The notes under the pieces are model-generated. The model was not told the origin of the DNA and did not search any database. It saw nothing but the letters and a program-made list of their open reading frames with translations. A program made the position numbers and the translations under genes. Shown piece after piece: positions 46,465 through 55,114 of a stretch of DNA of 61,943 nucleotides; within the stretch, counting starts at the first letter, position 1; every line of letters begins with the position of its first letter. Source of the stretch: Micromonospora fulviviridis (lineage in GTDB: Bacteria > Actinomycetota > Actinomycetes > Mycobacteriales > Micromonosporaceae); the NCBI RefSeq assembly GCF_014648395.1, contig NZ_BMRA01000007.1, forward strand, positions 1-61,943, read 5' to 3'.

Positions 46465-47903
46465 CGCTGGATCGCCTTCAGCTCGGTGAACTCCTCGATG
46501 CCGTACCCGCCCAGTTCACGGCCGAGGCCGGACTGCTTGTAGCCGCCGAACGGGGCGAGCGGGTTGAACGCGCCGCCGTTGACGTCCACCTGGCCGGTAC
46601 GCAGCCGCCGGGCCACGGCCAGCGCCGCCTCCTCGTCGGCGGACCAGACCGCGCCGGCCAGCCCGTACCGGGAGTTGTTGGCGATGGCGACCGCCTCGTC
46701 GGTGTCGGCGAACGGGACGACCGCGAGCACCGGGCCGAAGACCTCCTCCTGGGCGAGGGCGCTGTCCGGGTGCACGTCGGCGAAGACAGTGGGGGCGACG
46801 AAGTGCCCGCGCGGTGGCAGGGGCGCGGCCGGGCCGCCGGCGACGAGCCGGGCGCCGTCGGCGAGGGCCCGGTCGACGTGCCCGCGGACCCGCTCGGCCT
46901 GGGCGGCGGAGACCAGCGGGCCGAGCCGGGTGGCCGGGTCGAACGGGTCGCCCGGCCGGTAGCCGGCCACGGCCGCCGCGACCAGGTCCAGCGCCTCGGC
47001 GTAGCGGTCGCGGTGGACCAGCATCCGGGTCCAGGCGGTGCAGGTCTGCCCCGAGTTGAGCAGCGCGTTGCCGACACCGACCTTGACGGCGGTGGGCAGG
47101 TCGGCGTCGGCGAGGATCACGTTGGCCGACTTGCCGCCGAGTTCCAGGGCGACCCGGGCGATCCGGTCGGCGGCCAGGTGGGCGATCCGCCGGCCGGTGG
47201 CGGTGGAGCCGGTGAACGAGACGAGGTCGACGTCGGGGTGGGCGGCCAGAGCCTCGCCGACCACCGGCCCGGTGCCGGGCACCAGGTTGACCACCCCGGC
47301 CGGCAGCCCGGCCTCGGTGATCGCGTCGAAGAGCAGGTAGGCGGTGAGCGGGGTCAGCTCGCTGGGCTTGAGCACCACCGTGCAGCCGGCCGCGAGGGCC
47401 GGGGCCACCTTGGCGACCACCTGGTGCAGCGGGTAGTTCCACGGGGTGATCGCGCCGACCACGCCGACCGGCTCGCGGACGACGAGGGAGTTGCCGATGG
47501 TCTCCTCGGCCGGCGGGCGGGCGGCGAGGTCGACCATGCTGCGCAGCACCGTGAGCGGCAGGCCGGCCTGCACCCGGGTGGCGAGCTTGAGCGGGGTGCC
47601 CAGTTCGAGGGCCACGGTGCGGGCGATCTCGTCGGCCCGGGCGGCGAGCGCGGCGTGCAGCCGGTCGAGGTGGGCGGCCCGCTCGGCGGGGGCGGTGGCG
47701 GCCCAGCCGGGGAAGGCGGCCCGGGCCGCGGCGACGGCCCGGTCGACGTCGGCCGGGGTGCCAGCGGGGACCTGCCCGATGACCTCCCCGGTGGCCGGGT
47801 TCTCGACCGGGATCGTCCCGCCGTCCGCCGGGTCGACCCAGTCCCCGGCGACGTGCAGATGGCGGCGGACCAGCAGGGCGGGGGGCGCGTCGGCGAGATC
47901 CAT
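46461..47903 (-). CDS. NAD(P)-dependent aldehyde dehydrogenase
   Basis: 480 residues, standard ALDH length. PWNYPLHQVVAKVAPALAAG at about residue 150, VVLKPSELTPL (cofactor Lys), FTGSTATGRRI, the catalytic Glu in ALELGGKSANVIL and nucleophile Cys in NSGQTCTAWTRMLV, then EEVFGPVLAV. It oxidises an aldehyde to an acid. AAGGGA precedes the ATG by 4 bases. A TetR-type operator lies at 47924-47943, 21 bases upstream of the start, and the regulator gene follows directly upstream in the sequence. Confidence 0.94.
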   Translation of the reverse strand: MDLADAPPALLVRRHLHVAGDWVDPADGGTIPVENPATGEVIGQVPAGTPADVDRAVAAARAAFPGWAATAPAERAAHLDRLHAALAARADEIARTVALELGTPLKLATRVQAGLPLTVLRSMVDLAARPPAEETIGNSLVVREPVGVVGAITPWNYPLHQVVAKVAPALAAGCTVVLKPSELTPLTAYLLFDAITEAGLPAGVVNLVPGTGPVVGEALAAHPDVDLVSFTGSTATGRRIAHLAADRIARVALELGGKSANVILADADLPTAVKVGVGNALLNSGQTCTAWTRMLVHRDRYAEALDLVAAAVAGYRPGDPFDPATRLGPLVSAAQAERVRGHVDRALADGARLVAGGPAAPLPPRGHFVAPTVFADVHPDSALAQEEVFGPVLAVVPFADTDEAVAIANNSRYGLAGAVWSADEEAALAVARRLRTGQVDVNGGAFNPLAPFGGYKQSGLGRELGGYGIEEFTELKAIQR

Positions 47904-47923
47904 GGCGTCCCTTCGGGGGCGGG

Positions 47924-47943
47924 AAACTAGCAGTGGGAGTTTT
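47924..47943. promoter_or_regulatory. TetR operator 1, upstream of the ALDH-ADH operon
   Basis: AAACT (47924-47928) and AGTTT (47938-47942) form a dyad with a 9-base spacer, core AAACTAGCAGTGGGAGTTTT. It lies between the tetR stop and the ALDH ribosome binding site. The same pattern occurs at 48763-48782. Confidence 0.65.
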
Positions 47944-47947
47944 GACG

Positions 47948-48730
47948 CTACCCCGGACCGCTGCCGCGTTCCAGAGGGGCCACGGTCCGGGCGTACTCGG
48001 CGGCGAGGCCGTGCAGCAACGCGTCCAGGCCGAGGGTGAACGCGCCCTCGTCGACGCTGTGCTGGTGGCCGCGCAGCCGGTGGGCCTGGTTGAGGTGCGG
48101 GTGGGCCGCGTACAACTCCGGGTCCTCCACGAAGCCGCGGGCGAACGAGCCGAGCGCCGACCCGGCCACGAAGTAACGCAGCGCGGCGCCGATGTGCGTG
48201 GCCCGGGCCGGCGGCCAACCCGCCCGCACCAGCGCGCCGTAGACGGCGTCGGCCATGGCCAGCGCGGCCGGCCGGCGTCCCGGCCCCTGCGCCAGGTAGG
48301 GGACGATGTTCGGGTGCGCGGCCAGCGCCTCTCGGTAGGACCGGGCCCAGCGGCGCAGCGCCTCGACCCAGTCGTACCGGTCGAAGACGCTGACGTCGAC
48401 GGACGCCGTGACGCTGTCGGCCACCGCGTCGAGGATCTCGTCCTTCGTGGCGAAGTGGTTGTAGAGCGAGGGGCCCTGCACGCCGAGCGCGGCGGCCAGC
48501 CGGCGGGTGGAGAGCGCGCCGAGGCCGTCGGCGTCGATCAGCGCGAGCGCGGTCTCGACGATCCGGTCCCGGTTGAGCAGGGCCTGGCGGGGACGCGGCA
48601 CCTCAGCCCACCCACGCCGGGCCGACGCCTCCGCCGAGCACCCCTCGTCGGTCGAATTCCGCCACTCCGCCTCCCCCGTCGGAAACACCTGCTCACGCAC
48701 CCTAGCCGGGGCACGGCGGCGGAGCCTCAC
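47948..48730 (-). CDS. TetR-family regulator of the ALDH/ADH and acyl-CoA dehydrogenase genes
   Basis: Up to 260 residues. The HTH spans LLNRDRIVETALALIDADGLGALSTRRLAAALGVQGPSLYNHFATKDEILDAVAD (about residues 51-105 of the longest form), followed by a TetR_C tetracycline-repressor-like domain with HLNQAHRLRGHQHSVDEGAFTLGLDALLHGL. The start is uncertain: GTGs at 48730, 48700 and 48688 are possible and none has a ribosome binding site. The N-terminal ~45 residues of the longest form have no family counterpart. It is divergent from the acyl-CoA dehydrogenase. Matching dyads in front of both neighbouring transcripts make it the local repressor. Confidence 0.85.
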   Translation of the reverse strand: MRLRRRAPARVREQVFPTGEAEWRNSTDEGCSAEASARRGWAEVPRPRQALLNRDRIVETALALIDADGLGALSTRRLAAALGVQGPSLYNHFATKDEILDAVADSVTASVDVSVFDRYDWVEALRRWARSYREALAAHPNIVPYLAQGPGRRPAALAMADAVYGALVRAGWPPARATHIGAALRYFVAGSALGSFARGFVEDPELYAAHPHLNQAHRLRGHQHSVDEGAFTLGLDALLHGLAAEYARTVAPLERGSGPG

Positions 48731-48762
48731 CGCGACGGCCGGAGGAGGGGTCTGGACGGATG

Positions 48763-48783
48763 AAAACTTACACCGCTAGTTTA
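48763..48783. promoter_or_regulatory. TetR operator 2, between tetR and the acyl-CoA dehydrogenase gene
   Basis: AAAACT (48763-48768) and AGTTTA (48778-48783) form a dyad with the same 9-base spacer as operator 1. On the complement it reads AAACTAGCGGTGTAAGTTTT, matching operator 1 at 17 of 20 bases. It is the only AT-rich point in the 108-base divergent region and could control both tetR and the acyl-CoA dehydrogenase gene. Confidence 0.65.
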
Positions 48784-48838
48784 AGGGCGACCGCCGCCGC
48801 CCGCGGCGGTCCACCGCCACGCCGACCGAGGGAGCATC

Positions 48839-50011
48839 GTGGACTTCGCACTGTCCGACGAGGAACGGGCCGTCCGGGACACCGTGCGCGCCTTCGTCAC
48901 CCGCGAGGTGCTGCCGCTGGAGCAGGAGGTGCTGCGCCGCGAGCGCGCCCACCAGCCCGGCCTGGACCGCTCCGAGCTGCGCGAGTTGCAGCTCAAGGCG
49001 AAGAAGTTCGGCTTCTGGGGCCTGGCCACCCCCGAGGAGTACGGCGGGATGGACCTGCCCGCGGTGCTCCAGTCGCTGATCTGGACCGAGCTGGGCCGCT
49101 CCTTCGTGCCGTTCCGCTTCGGCGGCGAGGCGGACAACATCCTGTTCCACGCCAGCGAGGAGCAGAAGCGCGAGTTCCTCCTCCCCACCATCGAGGGCGA
49201 ACGGATCTCCTGCTTCGCGATCACCGAACCGGGCGCCGGCTCGGACGCGGCGAACATCAAGCTGCGCGCCCGCCGCGACGGCGACGACTGGGTCCTCGAC
49301 GGCGAGAAGACGTTCATCACCAACGGCAACGACGCCGACTTCGCCATCGTGGTGGCGGTGACCGACCCGGAGAAGGGCGCCCGCAACGGTGGCGCGACCG
49401 CGTTCCTCGTGGACCGGGCGATGGGCTGGCGGTCGGAGTTCATCCAGACCATGGGCGAGGGCGGCCCCGCGTCGCTGATCTTCGACGGCGTACGCGTGCC
49501 GCACCGCAACATCCTCGGCGAGATCGGCCAGGGCTTCACGCTGGGCATGGAGTGGATCGGCAAGGGCCGGTACACCATCCCCTCGCACGCCATCGGCATC
49601 GCCGAGCGGGCCCTGCAGATGGCCATCGACCACGCCAACACCCGGGAGACCTTCGGCGCGAAGATCGGCACCAACCAGGCGATCCAGTGGATGATCGCCG
49701 ACTCGGAGACCGAACTGGAGGCGGCCCGCTGGCTGGTGCTGCGGTCGGCGTGGACGGTCGACCAGGGCCTGGACCCCCGGCACGCCTCGTCGATGGGCAA
49801 GCTCTACGGCGCCGGCATGGTCAACCGGGTGGTCGACCGGGTGCTCCAGATCCACGGCGGGATGGGCTACACCCGGGAACTGCCGATCGAGCGCTGGTAC
49901 CGGCAGGTCCGGCTGTACCGGATCTTCGAGGGCACCGACGAGATGCAGCGGCTGATCATCTCCCGCGACCTGCTGCGCGGCTACACGAAGATCGGCGGCC
50001 ACCTGGCCTGA
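48839..50011 (+). CDS. Acyl-CoA dehydrogenase
   Basis: 390-residue FAD flavoenzyme that introduces the alpha-beta double bond into an acyl-CoA. N-terminal helical domain FALSDEERAVRDTVRAFVTREVLP, beta-domain flavin contacts CFAITEPGAGSD and EKTFITNGNDADF, C-terminal helical domain with RETFGAKIGTNQAIQWMIAD, QIHGGMGYTRELPIERWYR and the catalytic base Glu in RIFEGTDEMQRLII. Electrons pass to ETF. The GTG has GAGGGAG 4 bases upstream. Together with ADH and ALDH it suggests breakdown of an alcohol through an aldehyde and acid to an acyl-CoA; no CoA ligase is present in the cluster. Confidence 0.93.
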   Translation: MDFALSDEERAVRDTVRAFVTREVLPLEQEVLRRERAHQPGLDRSELRELQLKAKKFGFWGLATPEEYGGMDLPAVLQSLIWTELGRSFVPFRFGGEADNILFHASEEQKREFLLPTIEGERISCFAITEPGAGSDAANIKLRARRDGDDWVLDGEKTFITNGNDADFAIVVAVTDPEKGARNGGATAFLVDRAMGWRSEFIQTMGEGGPASLIFDGVRVPHRNILGEIGQGFTLGMEWIGKGRYTIPSHAIGIAERALQMAIDHANTRETFGAKIGTNQAIQWMIADSETELEAARWLVLRSAWTVDQGLDPRHASSMGKLYGAGMVNRVVDRVLQIHGGMGYTRELPIERWYRQVRLYRIFEGTDEMQRLIISRDLLRGYTKIGGHLA

Positions 50012-50019
50012 GACGGCGG

Positions 50020-50046
50020 GGCTCCCACCCGGTCGGGGTGGGAGCC
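50020..50046 (+). terminator. Terminator hairpin after the acyl-CoA dehydrogenase gene
   Basis: GGCTCCCACCC (50020-50030) pairs perfectly with GGGTGGGAGCC (50036-50046) around a 5-base loop, 8 bases after the stop, and lies between convergent genes. No T-run follows, so it would be a U-less, probably bidirectional terminator. Confidence 0.65.
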
Positions 50047-50056
50047 GCCCGCCGCC

Positions 50057-51094
50057 TCAGCCGGTCAGCGCCGCCAGGGCCAGGTCGACGTCGTCCTCGG
50101 TCGTGTAGAGGTGGAACGCGGCACGGACCCGTCCGGCGCGGACGGCCGCCCGCACCCCGGCCCGGGCCAGCTTCTCCTGCGCGCCCGGCACCTCGACGGC
50201 GACGATCGCGCTGTCGCCGGGCGGCCGGCCCAGCCCGGCGAGGAACCGGTTGGCCAGCGCCACGTCGTGGGCGTGCACGGCCGGCAGCCCGATCTCGGCG
50301 AGCAGTTCCAGGGCGGGCGCCGCCCCGACGTAGCTGAACCAGGCCGGCGAGATGTCGAAACGCCGGGCGTCGTCGGCCAGCCGCAGCGGCGGGCCGTAGT
50401 AGGAGGCGTGCGGGTCGGCGCCCGCGTACCAGCCGGCGGCGTCGGGACGCAGCCGCTCGCGCAGCGCCGGGGCCAGGTAGCCGAAGGCCGCGCCGCGCGG
50501 CGCCATCAACCACTTGTACGCGGCCACCGCCACCACGTCGGCCAGCCCGGCGTCGAAGGGCAGCCAGCCGGCGGCCTGGGTGGCGTCCACCGCGACGAGG
50601 GCGCCGTGCGCGCGGGCCGCCGCGACGATCGTCTCGTACGGGGCCACCGCGCCGTCGGCGGACTGCACGAGGCTGAACGCGACCAGGTCGGTGTCGGCGT
50701 CGATCGCTTCGACCAGGCCGGCCAGCGGCACCGTGCGGACCCGGACGCCCCGCTCCTGCTGCACCAGCCAGGGGAACAGGTTGGAGGTGAACTCCACCTC
50801 CGGTACGACCACCGTGGCGCCGGCCGGCAGCGCCGCGGCCACCGGGGCGAGCAGTTGCGAGGCGGTGCTGCCGATCGTCACGTCCGCCGGGGCCACCCCG
50901 ACCAGCCGGGCGAACCCGGCGCGGGCCCGTTCGGCGGCGACGCCCCAGCCCTCCCACGAGATCCGGCCCACCCGCCAGTCCGCCAGGGCGTCCTGCAACG
51001 CCTGCCAGGCCGGCTCGGGCGGCAGCCCGTAACTGGCGGTGTTCAACCAGCCGGGCTCCGGCTGCCACAACTTCTGCGCCTGCTCCACGTCCAT
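50057..51094 (-). CDS. Class V aminotransferase-like PLP enzyme
   Basis: 345 residues, fold type I. Start region WLNTASYGLPPEPAWQAL, GSTASQLLAPVAAAL near residue 85 (phosphate-side loop), Asp in LVAVDATQAAGW contacting the pyridine nitrogen, and the PLP Lys in VAAYKWLMAPRGAAFGYL. It resembles the cysteine desulfurase/isopenicillin-epimerase-like group, but the desulfurase Cys loop is not evident, so the reaction is unknown. The ATG at 51094 is preferred: TAGCGT ends 7 bases upstream (leaderless geometry); an in-frame ATG eight codons earlier is inside that promoter. Confidence 0.87.
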   Translation of the reverse strand: MDVEQAQKLWQPEPGWLNTASYGLPPEPAWQALQDALADWRVGRISWEGWGVAAERARAGFARLVGVAPADVTIGSTASQLLAPVAAALPAGATVVVPEVEFTSNLFPWLVQQERGVRVRTVPLAGLVEAIDADTDLVAFSLVQSADGAVAPYETIVAAARAHGALVAVDATQAAGWLPFDAGLADVVAVAAYKWLMAPRGAAFGYLAPALRERLRPDAAGWYAGADPHASYYGPPLRLADDARRFDISPAWFSYVGAAPALELLAEIGLPAVHAHDVALANRFLAGLGRPPGDSAIVAVEVPGAQEKLARAGVRAAVRAGRVRAAFHLYTTEDDVDLALAALTG

Positions 51095-51173
51095 GCCACC
51101 GACGCTAACGATCATCACCGGCCAGCGGGACGGCCAATCCCCGTCCTGTGGTCCCCGCCGGCACGCCGACCAG

Positions 51174-51202
51174 GGCCCGCCGGACGGGTGGTCCGGCGGG
51201 CC
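51174..51202 (-). terminator. Terminator hairpin after dctA
   Basis: GGCCCGCCGGAC (51174-51185) and GTCCGGCGGGCC (51191-51202), a perfect 12-bp stem with loop GGGTG, 16 bases after the dctA stop in the direction of transcription. Confidence 0.6.
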
Positions 51203-51218
51203 TGGCTGGGCGGTCGGG

Positions 51219-52610
51219 TCAGGCCGGCGCGTCGGCCGGGGTGGCCGAACGCGGCGCCGGGACCGACTCGGGGGCCTCGTCGGCCGGCTCGTCGTCGTCG
51301 AGCATGGTGGCCTCGTCGAACGGGCGCTGGCCGCTGAGGACGGCCCGGGCCTGGTCCCGGTCGAACTCGCCGGTCCAGGTGCCGACCAGCACGGTGGCCA
51401 CCGCGTTGCCGGCGAAGTTGGTCAGCGCCCGGGCCTCGGACATGAACCGGTCGATGCCGACGATCAACCCGACGCCGTCGACCAGGTCCGGCCGGTGGGA
51501 CTGGAGGCCGCCGGCCAGGGTGGCCAGGCCGGCGCCGGTCACGCCGGCGGCGCCCTTCGAGGCGATGATCATGAAGGCCAGCAGGCCGATCTGCTCGCCG
51601 ATCGCCATCGGCTTGCCGAGCGCGTCGGCGATGAACAGCGCCGCCATGGTCAGGTAGATGGCGGTGCCGTCGAGGTTGAAGGAGTAGCCGGTGGGCACCG
51701 TGATGCCGACGACCGGCCTGCTGACACCGAAGTGCTCCATCTTGGCGATCAGCCGCGGCAGCGCCGACTCCGACGACGAGGTGGACAGGATCAGCAGGAA
51801 CTCCCGGCCCAGGTAACGCAGCAGGGAGAAGATCGAGACGCCCGACACCAGCCGCAGCAGCGCGCCGAGCACCACGATCACGAAGATCAGGCAGGTGGCG
51901 TAGAAGCCCAGCATGATCTGGGCCAGGCTGGTGAGCGCGTCCACGCCGGTCGCGCCCACCACCGCGGCGATCGCGCCGAAGGCGCCGATCGGGGCCACCC
52001 ACATGATCATCGCCAGCACCTTGAAGACGAGGCGCTGGATCACCTCGACGGCACGCAGCACCGGCTCACCACGCCGGCCCATGGCCTGGACGGCGAAGCC
52101 GACCAGCAGGGCCACGAGCAGGGTCTGGAGCACCGAGCCCTCGGTCAGCGCGGAGAACAGCGAGGTCGGGATGATGCCGAGCAAAAACTCGACGGTGTCG
52201 CCGCTCTCGCCACCGGCGACGGACTTGCCCGCGTCGGCCACCTCCGGGCCGAGGTTCAGGCCCGAGCCGGGGTGGATGATGTTGCCGACCACCAGGCCGA
52301 TGGCCAGTGCCACCGTCGACATGACCAGGAAGTAGCCGAGCGCGAGGCCGCCGACCTTGCCGACCCTGGCCGCCTGCCGGACGGACCCGACGCCGAGGAC
52401 GATCGTGCAGAAGATGACCGGGCTGATCATCATCTTGATGAGGTTCACGAAGCCGGTGCCGAGCGGCTTCAACTCCTTGCCGACCTCGGGCGCGGCGAGG
52501 CCGACCAGGATGCCGGCGAGGACGGCCACGATGACCGCCAGATAGAGGTATCGGGTCCGGTCCCGGCGGGCGGGCCGGGCGGCCGCGGGGGTGGGTGTGG
52601 TGGTGTCCAT
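51219..52610 (-). CDS. dctA: C4-dicarboxylate/proton or sodium symporter (DctA/DAACS family)
   Basis: 463 residues. The DAACS signatures are all present: the serine-rich re-entrant loop LILSTSSSESALPR near residue 275, the motif GYSFNLDGTAIYLTMAALFIAD in helix 7 (broken after 20 residues by the normal loop), and GIDRFMSEARALTNFAGNAVATV in helix 8. N-terminus RTRYLYLAVIVAVLAGILVG. It imports succinate, fumarate and malate, though glutamate transporters share these motifs. The divergent CitA-type sensor kinase and its response regulator are the typical controllers of such a transporter, which supports the dicarboxylate assignment. The C-terminal ~40 residues are acidic and disordered. Confidence 0.92.
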   Translation of the reverse strand: MDTTTPTPAAARPARRDRTRYLYLAVIVAVLAGILVGLAAPEVGKELKPLGTGFVNLIKMMISPVIFCTIVLGVGSVRQAARVGKVGGLALGYFLVMSTVALAIGLVVGNIIHPGSGLNLGPEVADAGKSVAGGESGDTVEFLLGIIPTSLFSALTEGSVLQTLLVALLVGFAVQAMGRRGEPVLRAVEVIQRLVFKVLAMIMWVAPIGAFGAIAAVVGATGVDALTSLAQIMLGFYATCLIFVIVVLGALLRLVSGVSIFSLLRYLGREFLLILSTSSSESALPRLIAKMEHFGVSRPVVGITVPTGYSFNLDGTAIYLTMAALFIADALGKPMAIGEQIGLLAFMIIASKGAAGVTGAGLATLAGGLQSHRPDLVDGVGLIVGIDRFMSEARALTNFAGNAVATVLVGTWTGEFDRDQARAVLSGQRPFDEATMLDDDEPADEAPESVPAPRSATPADAPA

Positions 52611-52744
52611 GCCGACAATGTGACGCCGGTCTCAGCACAGGGCACGCTTGCGTTCATTCTGTTCACCCCTGCGACTCGGGGCCGAAACCGGACCGGGCGG
52701 GTGCGCCAGACTTGCGGGACGACCGGGGCGGGAGGAGGGGATCG
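52611..52744. promoter_or_regulatory. Divergent dctA / sensor kinase promoter region
   Basis: 134 bases between the two starts. The clearest feature is a direct repeat, GTTCA at 52652-52656 and 52661-52665, spaced by one helical turn in a relatively AT-rich patch (CGTTCATTCTGTTCACCC). It is a candidate site for the CitB-type response regulator. No -35/-10 pair is convincing. Confidence 0.35.
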
Positions 52745-54331
52745 GTGGCCCGACGGCAGTGGAGCATCGCGGGGCAGCTCTTCGCCCTCCAGGCGGTGGT
52801 GGTGACGCTGCTCGTGCTGGCCGGCGCGGCCGGCGCCGTCTGGCTGGCCCGCAGCGACTCCCAACAGGCCGCGAAGGACGAGGTGCTGGCCGTGGCGCAG
52901 GCCGTCGCCGGCTCCCCCAACGTCCGCGCGGCCCTCACCACCGCCGACCCGCCGGCCACCCTCCAGCCGTACGCGGAGGCCACCCGGGTCGCCACCGGAA
53001 CGGACTTCGTGGTGGTGATGGCCCCGGACCGGACCCGCTACTCGCACCCGAACCCGGAGCTCATCGGGCAGCCGTTCATCGGCGACATCGGTCCGGCGCT
53101 CTCCGGCGAGCCGTTCACGATCACCAACGTCGGCACGCTCGGCGAGTCGGTGCGCGCGGTCGTCCCCGTCTACGACGACGAGCACCGGATCATCGGGCTG
53201 GTCTCGGTGGGCATCACCACCCGGGCGATCAACCGGAAGCTGCTCGGCCAGGTGCCGGTGCTGCTCGGCGCCGCCGCACCCGCCCTCGCCCTCGCGGCCA
53301 CCGGGTCCTGGCTGCTCAGCCGCCGGCTCCGCCGGCAGACCCACGGCCTCGGACCGGGCGAGATGACCCGGATGTACGAGTACTACGACGCGGTCCTGCA
53401 CTCCGTCCGCGAGGGGCTGCTGGTGCTGACCCGGGACCGCCGGGTGGCGCTGGTCAACGACGAGGGCCGCCGCCTGCTCGGGCTGGCCGACGACGCGGCC
53501 GTGATCGACCGGCCGGTCAGCGGGATCGACCTGCCCCCGGCCGTGGCCGATCTGCTCGGCTCCGGCCGGGACGCGCACGACGAGCCGGTCCTGGCCGGCG
53601 ACCGGGTGCTGGTGGCCAACCAGCGCACCACCCGCTTCGAGGGAGCGGTGCTCGGCACCGTGCTGACCCTGCGCGACCAGACCGAGCTGCGCAACCTGGC
53701 CAGCGAGCTGGACTCGGTCCGTGCCCTCACCGAGGCGCTGCAGGCGCAGACCCACGAGTCGGCGAACCGGCTGCACACCGTGCTCACCCTGGTGGAGCTG
53801 GGCCGCACCGACGAGGCGGTCCGCCTGGCCACCCGCGACCTCGCGCTCGCCCAGCAGCTCACCGACCGGGTGGTCGGGGCGGTGACCGAGCCGGCGCTGG
53901 CCGCCCTGCTGCTCGGCAAGTCGGCGCAGGCCGGCGAGCGCGGCGTGGACCTCGTGATCGAGCCGGACTGCCGGCTCGACGACAGCCCGCTGCCCACCAC
54001 CGACCTGCTCACCGTGGTCGGCAACCTGGTCGACAACGCCCTCGAGGCGGTGGCCGGCGCACCGGCGCCGCGCCGGGTCCGGGTCTTCGTCGGCACGGTC
54101 GACGACGAACTGGTGGTCCGGGTCGGCGACAGCGGCCCCGGACTGGAGCCGGACCGCGTGGCGGACGCGTTCCGGCGCGGGTGGTCCACCAAGAGCGCCG
54201 GCCGGGGGCTGGGTCTCGCGCTGGTCGGGCAGGTGGTCCGCCGGCACGGCGGCGCCGCCGAGGTGGCCCGCACCGACGCCGGGGAGACCGTGTTCACCGT
54301 CCGGTTGCCGGTCCCGGGGGTGGCCCGATGA
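52745..54331 (+). CDS. CitA/DcuS-type sensor histidine kinase
   Basis: 528 residues. Two transmembrane helices (about 9-31 and 172-192) enclose an extracytoplasmic single-Cache sensor domain with AQAVAGSPNVRAAL, TDFVVVMAPDRTRYSHPNPELIGQPF and GESVRAVVPVYDDEHRIIGLVSVG, the pattern of the CitA/DcuS citrate or C4-dicarboxylate sensors. A PAS domain follows (LHSVREGLLVLTRDRRVALVNDEGRRLLGL), then the dimerisation helix with phospho-His in LQAQTHESANRLHTVLTL and the ATPase domain (NLVDNALEAV N-box, GDSGPGL, GRGLGLALVGQVV). GTG start with AGGAGGGG upstream. It overlaps its response regulator by 4 bases and faces dctA. Confidence 0.93.
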   Translation: MARRQWSIAGQLFALQAVVVTLLVLAGAAGAVWLARSDSQQAAKDEVLAVAQAVAGSPNVRAALTTADPPATLQPYAEATRVATGTDFVVVMAPDRTRYSHPNPELIGQPFIGDIGPALSGEPFTITNVGTLGESVRAVVPVYDDEHRIIGLVSVGITTRAINRKLLGQVPVLLGAAAPALALAATGSWLLSRRLRRQTHGLGPGEMTRMYEYYDAVLHSVREGLLVLTRDRRVALVNDEGRRLLGLADDAAVIDRPVSGIDLPPAVADLLGSGRDAHDEPVLAGDRVLVANQRTTRFEGAVLGTVLTLRDQTELRNLASELDSVRALTEALQAQTHESANRLHTVLTLVELGRTDEAVRLATRDLALAQQLTDRVVGAVTEPALAALLLGKSAQAGERGVDLVIEPDCRLDDSPLPTTDLLTVVGNLVDNALEAVAGAPAPRRVRVFVGTVDDELVVRVGDSGPGLEPDRVADAFRRGWSTKSAGRGLGLALVGQVVRRHGGAAEVARTDAGETVFTVRLPVPGVAR

Positions 54332-55008
54332 GCGACATCCGGGTGCTGGTGGTCGAGGACGAGCCGCTGCTGGCCGAGGCGCACAAGGCGTACACCGAAC
54401 GGGTCCCCGGCTTCGTGGTGGTCGGGGTGGCGCACACCGCGCGGGACGCGATGGCGGCGCTGCGCCAGCGCGGCGGCACGGACGTGGACCTGGTCCTGCT
54501 CGACTTCCGCCTGCCCGACCTGCACGGCCTTGACGTGTGCCGGGCCCTGCGGGCGGCGGGCAGCAGCGTCGACGTGCTGGCGGTGACCTCGGCTCGGGAC
54601 CTGGCCGTGGTCCGCACCGCGGTGTCCCTCGGGGTGACCCATTACCTGCTCAAGCCGTTCACCTTCGCCGCGTTCCGCGACAAGCTGGAGCGGTACGCCG
54701 AGTACCGGCGGCAGGCCCTCGCCGACGGCGAGGTGGCCGCCCAGCACGAGGTGGACCGGATGTTCGCCACCCTGCGCGGGGCGACGCGGCACACCCTGCC
54801 CAAGGGCCTGGACGAGCACACCCTGCACACCGTGCTGGCCGCCCTCGGCGACGGCGGGCTGTCCGCCACCGAGGTCGGGCAGCGCACCGGGATCTCCCGG
54901 GTGACCGCCCGGCGCTACCTGGAGTACCTGGTCTCCGTCGACCGCGCGGTCCGCGCGCCCCGCTACGGGACGCCGGGCCGCCCCGAGATGGAGTACCGGC
55001 CGACCTGA
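54328..55008 (+). CDS. CitB/DcuR-type response regulator
   Basis: 226 residues. Receiver domain: VLVVEDEPLLAEAH acidic pocket, phospho-Asp in DLVLLDFRLPDLHG near residue 57, switch Thr in LAVTSARD, and Lys in YLLKPFTF. The C-terminal ~100 residues hold the HTH of the CitB/DcuR group: LSATEVGQRTGISRVTARRYLEYLVSVDRAVRAPRYGTPGRPEMEY. It presumably activates dctA in response to extracellular dicarboxylate sensed by the adjacent kinase. ATGA overlap with the kinase gene. Confidence 0.94.
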   Translation: MSDIRVLVVEDEPLLAEAHKAYTERVPGFVVVGVAHTARDAMAALRQRGGTDVDLVLLDFRLPDLHGLDVCRALRAAGSSVDVLAVTSARDLAVVRTAVSLGVTHYLLKPFTFAAFRDKLERYAEYRRQALADGEVAAQHEVDRMFATLRGATRHTLPKGLDEHTLHTVLAALGDGGLSATEVGQRTGISRVTARRYLEYLVSVDRAVRAPRYGTPGRPEMEYRPT

Positions 55009-55114
55009 CCCGCCCTGCCCGGGCGACGGACGCGGGTGACCGGACCGCAGGGCTGGATCCGGTGGTGCAGGATCACGACGGACAGCAGCCGTGCATCCAC
55101 TCCGGAGGTCGTCG

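Noticed and set aside
43127..50011. Biosynthetic gene cluster built on the monooxygenase, ADH, ALDH and acyl-CoA dehydrogenase
   Set aside because: No scaffold-building enzyme (polyketide synthase, NRPS, terpene synthase, RiPP precursor) is present, and the operators split the genes into separate catabolic-looking units.
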